Below are positions 62,954-64,000 of a stretch of DNA of 64,000 nucleotides, piece by piece. The notes under the pieces are model-generated. The model saw only the letters and a program-made list of their open reading frames with translations. It made no database searches and was not told the origin of the DNA. Source of the stretch: a virus. A program made the position numbers and the translations under genes. The stretch covers positions 44,123 to 108,122 of IMG/VR virus record IMGVR_UViG_3300036770_005214. One strand, given 5' to 3'. Each line of letters starts with the position of its first letter. Positions within the stretch are counted from its first letter, which is position 1.

Positions 62954-63301
62954 TCACGCGTTCTCGGAGCGAGGATAGGGCGAGAAGGCCTTTTCCTGCG
63001 ACCAGTTGCTCACCACCTCGCCCAAGGCGGGGAGCGTCTTGCACAGGAAGATGTAGCGACCATTCTCGTCGTCCTTCCACCACCGCTCGACGACGCCACG
63101 CTTGTAGTCGCCCGATGCCTTCGACTCGTGCAGGCGCACCTCGCGGATGAGGTCCGCCGTGTTGTCGCCGCCTTGCAGCGCCCACTCGGCAGAGACAAAC
63201 ATGGTGTTGTCCATCGACGTGTAGACGCCCGTCAGCCCCTTGCAGATGAAGTGGACGATGCGGTCCTCTCCACCCTGGTCCACCTGATCTCCCTTGCTCA
63301 T
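62954..63301 (-). CDS. Hypothetical protein, 115 aa
   Basis: This is a soluble protein with strand/helix alternation (RIVHFICKGLTGVYTSMDNT, DLIREVRLHESKASGDYKRG) and an aromatic WWKDDENGRYIFLC. ATG 63301 overlaps the upstream stop as ATGA, behind GAGGAGGAAGG, and this start is preferred over the longer frame. No family was recognised. Confidence 0.57.
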   Translation of the reverse strand: MSKGDQVDQGGEDRIVHFICKGLTGVYTSMDNTMFVSAEWALQGGDNTADLIREVRLHESKASGDYKRGVVERWWKDDENGRYIFLCKTLPALGEVVSNWSQEKAFSPYPRSENA

Positions 63302-63513
63302 CCTTCCTCCTCGGGCTTCCGCCCCTTCGCCCACGACTCGGGCACAGTGACTTCCAGAATCTCGGCCTTCGGGTGCTCGGCTCGCGCCGCCTCGAAGCTC
63401 AAGTAGATGGGGCAGTAGCCCACGACGTTCGGCGGGAAGGTGAGCGTGAGGTCTTGCCCCATCACCCTCGCGGTCAACGTGTTGAACCCAGAGATGACCA
63501 ACCAGCCTTTCAT
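63298..63513 (-). CDS. Hypothetical protein, 71 aa
   Basis: This is a small beta-rich protein (KGWLVISGFNTLTARVMGQD, EILEVTVPESWAKGR). It overlaps both neighbours by ATGA (phosphatase gene upstream, 115-aa gene downstream), so the three are translated together. No family was recognised. Confidence 0.56.
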   Translation of the reverse strand: MKGWLVISGFNTLTARVMGQDLTLTFPPNVVGYCPIYLSFEAARAEHPKAEILEVTVPESWAKGRKPEEEG

Positions 63514-64000
63514 GGGATCACCCGAAACAGAGCCAAAGTGCAGTTGTCTTTCGACCCGGCCTTGACCGCGCTCTCACACGCCCACACCGCCGTGCGGGTC
63601 ATCGCTGGCACCGTGCGGTCGGTCATCGCGCGGGCGAAGAACGTCCCCACCCAGGACCGGTTGTGCGCACGGCTCCGCAGGTCATCGTCCAGAAGCACGT
63701 CGAAGCCGTCCGAGTAGGCGACGTAGACGACGCCGGGGACGAGCGGGACCGAGCCCGTATCGAACGCGTCCGAGTTGGTGTGGCTCAGGCAACGCGTCAC
63801 CAGATGCGCGAAGCCGTGCGGAGCGGTCAGGTGCTCCAAGCGGTCTCGGCTGTAGATGGCGCACAGCCCCGAGTCCCCCATCCACCCGAAGTCGAGGCGT
63901 TTCGCGTCCGCGTTGGCCTCGAAGGCGACGATGGTGGTCGACCCCTCGCCCTCGCTCACGCCCGCGCGGGAGGCTTCCAGCACCCGATCCCATCCGTCGG
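63510..64000 (-). CDS. PP2C-like serine/threonine phosphatase, 5' end cut
   Basis: The last part of a PP2C-family phosphatase is visible. Motifs are GWMGDSGLCAIY (the metal-site GDS), VVYVAYSDGFDVLLDD (SDG) and SKDNCTLALFRV (the DN motif near the end). The frame runs to the last base of the window (reading DGWDRVLEASRAG at the edge), so the start is outside. PP2C enzymes remove phosphate from Ser/Thr and need Mn or Mg. A viral copy could switch off a host kinase signal. It is coupled downstream to two small genes by ATGA. Confidence 0.72.
   Translation of the reverse strand, partial: DGWDRVLEASRAGVSEGEGSTTIVAFEANADAKRLDFGWMGDSGLCAIYSRDRLEHLTAPHGFAHLVTRCLSHTNSDAFDTGSVPLVPGVVYVAYSDGFDVLLDDDLRSRAHNRSWVGTFFARAMTDRTVPAMTRTAVWACESAVKAGSKDNCTLALFRVIP

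Noticed and set aside
1-64000. tRNA genes, CRISPR arrays, insertion sequences, terminase/portal/tail genes
   Set aside because: I scanned by eye and found no tRNA-like T-loop in an intergenic region, no regular spacer array, no transposase and no tailed-phage structural gene. A software scan could still find weak ones.

Overview
The window is high-GC DNA from a large virus (phage) of a bacterium, or from a virus-derived element. It carries replication and repair genes (family A DNA polymerase, Rad50-like ATPase, UvrD-like helicase, HU-like protein), a cell-wall lysis group, a tyrosine recombinase, and a very large adenine-methylase/helicase fusion of the DarB type. There is also a block of about 20 minus-strand genes that look like virion proteins. 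I see no terminase, portal, HK97-type capsid protein, tail tube, tape measure or baseplate gene. The putative structural proteins are instead small glycine-zipper membrane proteins, small beta-rich proteins and proteins with Arg- or Lys-rich arms. That is more like a tailless, membrane-containing virus than a tailed phage, but the window is only a piece of the genome, so this is inference. The host cannot be fixed from the sequence.

Layout. 1-11961 (+): polymerase end, ribbon-helix-helix regulator, GP88-like protein, small genes, Rad50-like ATPase, and a 1286-aa protein with a hexapeptide beta-helix. 11958-19729 (-): GHKL-ATPase/zinc-peptidase fusion, XRE regulator, UvrD-like helicase, HU-like protein. 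19931-23579 (+): small beta-rich and membrane proteins, possibly spike or vertex proteins. 23545-27179: a two-domain lytic transglycosylase with a C-terminal anchor, J-domain protein, GH46-type glycosidase and a PG-binding/cysteine-peptidase lysin. 27515-35069: accessory zone with RadC-like protein, duplicated promoter and leader modules, tyrosine recombinase, small regulators and anchored coiled-coil proteins. 35117-59327 (-): methylase/helicase, a basic nucleoprotein candidate with four SAYNK units, and the virion-protein block. 59417-64000: one plus gene, then a minus-strand chain of small overlapping genes ending in a PP2C-like phosphatase cut by the window edge.

Three signals run across genes. 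A short peptide motif (hydrophobic-x-x-Ile/Val-Gly-x-Val/Ile/Leu) recurs at the N- or C-terminus, or after an acidic stretch, in about ten proteins of the virion block. It resembles a docking or cargo peptide. Several promoters share a TTGAC-like -35 and a -10 hexamer starting TA right after a G tract. Some of these lie inside a palindrome related to GTAGCCC-N3-GGGYTAC, set at a nearly fixed distance from the start codon.

How the parts may work together (inference): regulators near 1.5, 15, 33 and 46 kb act on the shared promoter elements. The replication and repair genes copy the genome, and the Lys-rich protein compacts it. The 227-aa and 251-aa beta proteins form a shell over a membrane studded with glycine-zipper proteins, and the transglutaminase-like peptidase may process precursors. 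DarB-like protein may enter with the DNA to block restriction. Anchored muramidase and lysins open the wall.
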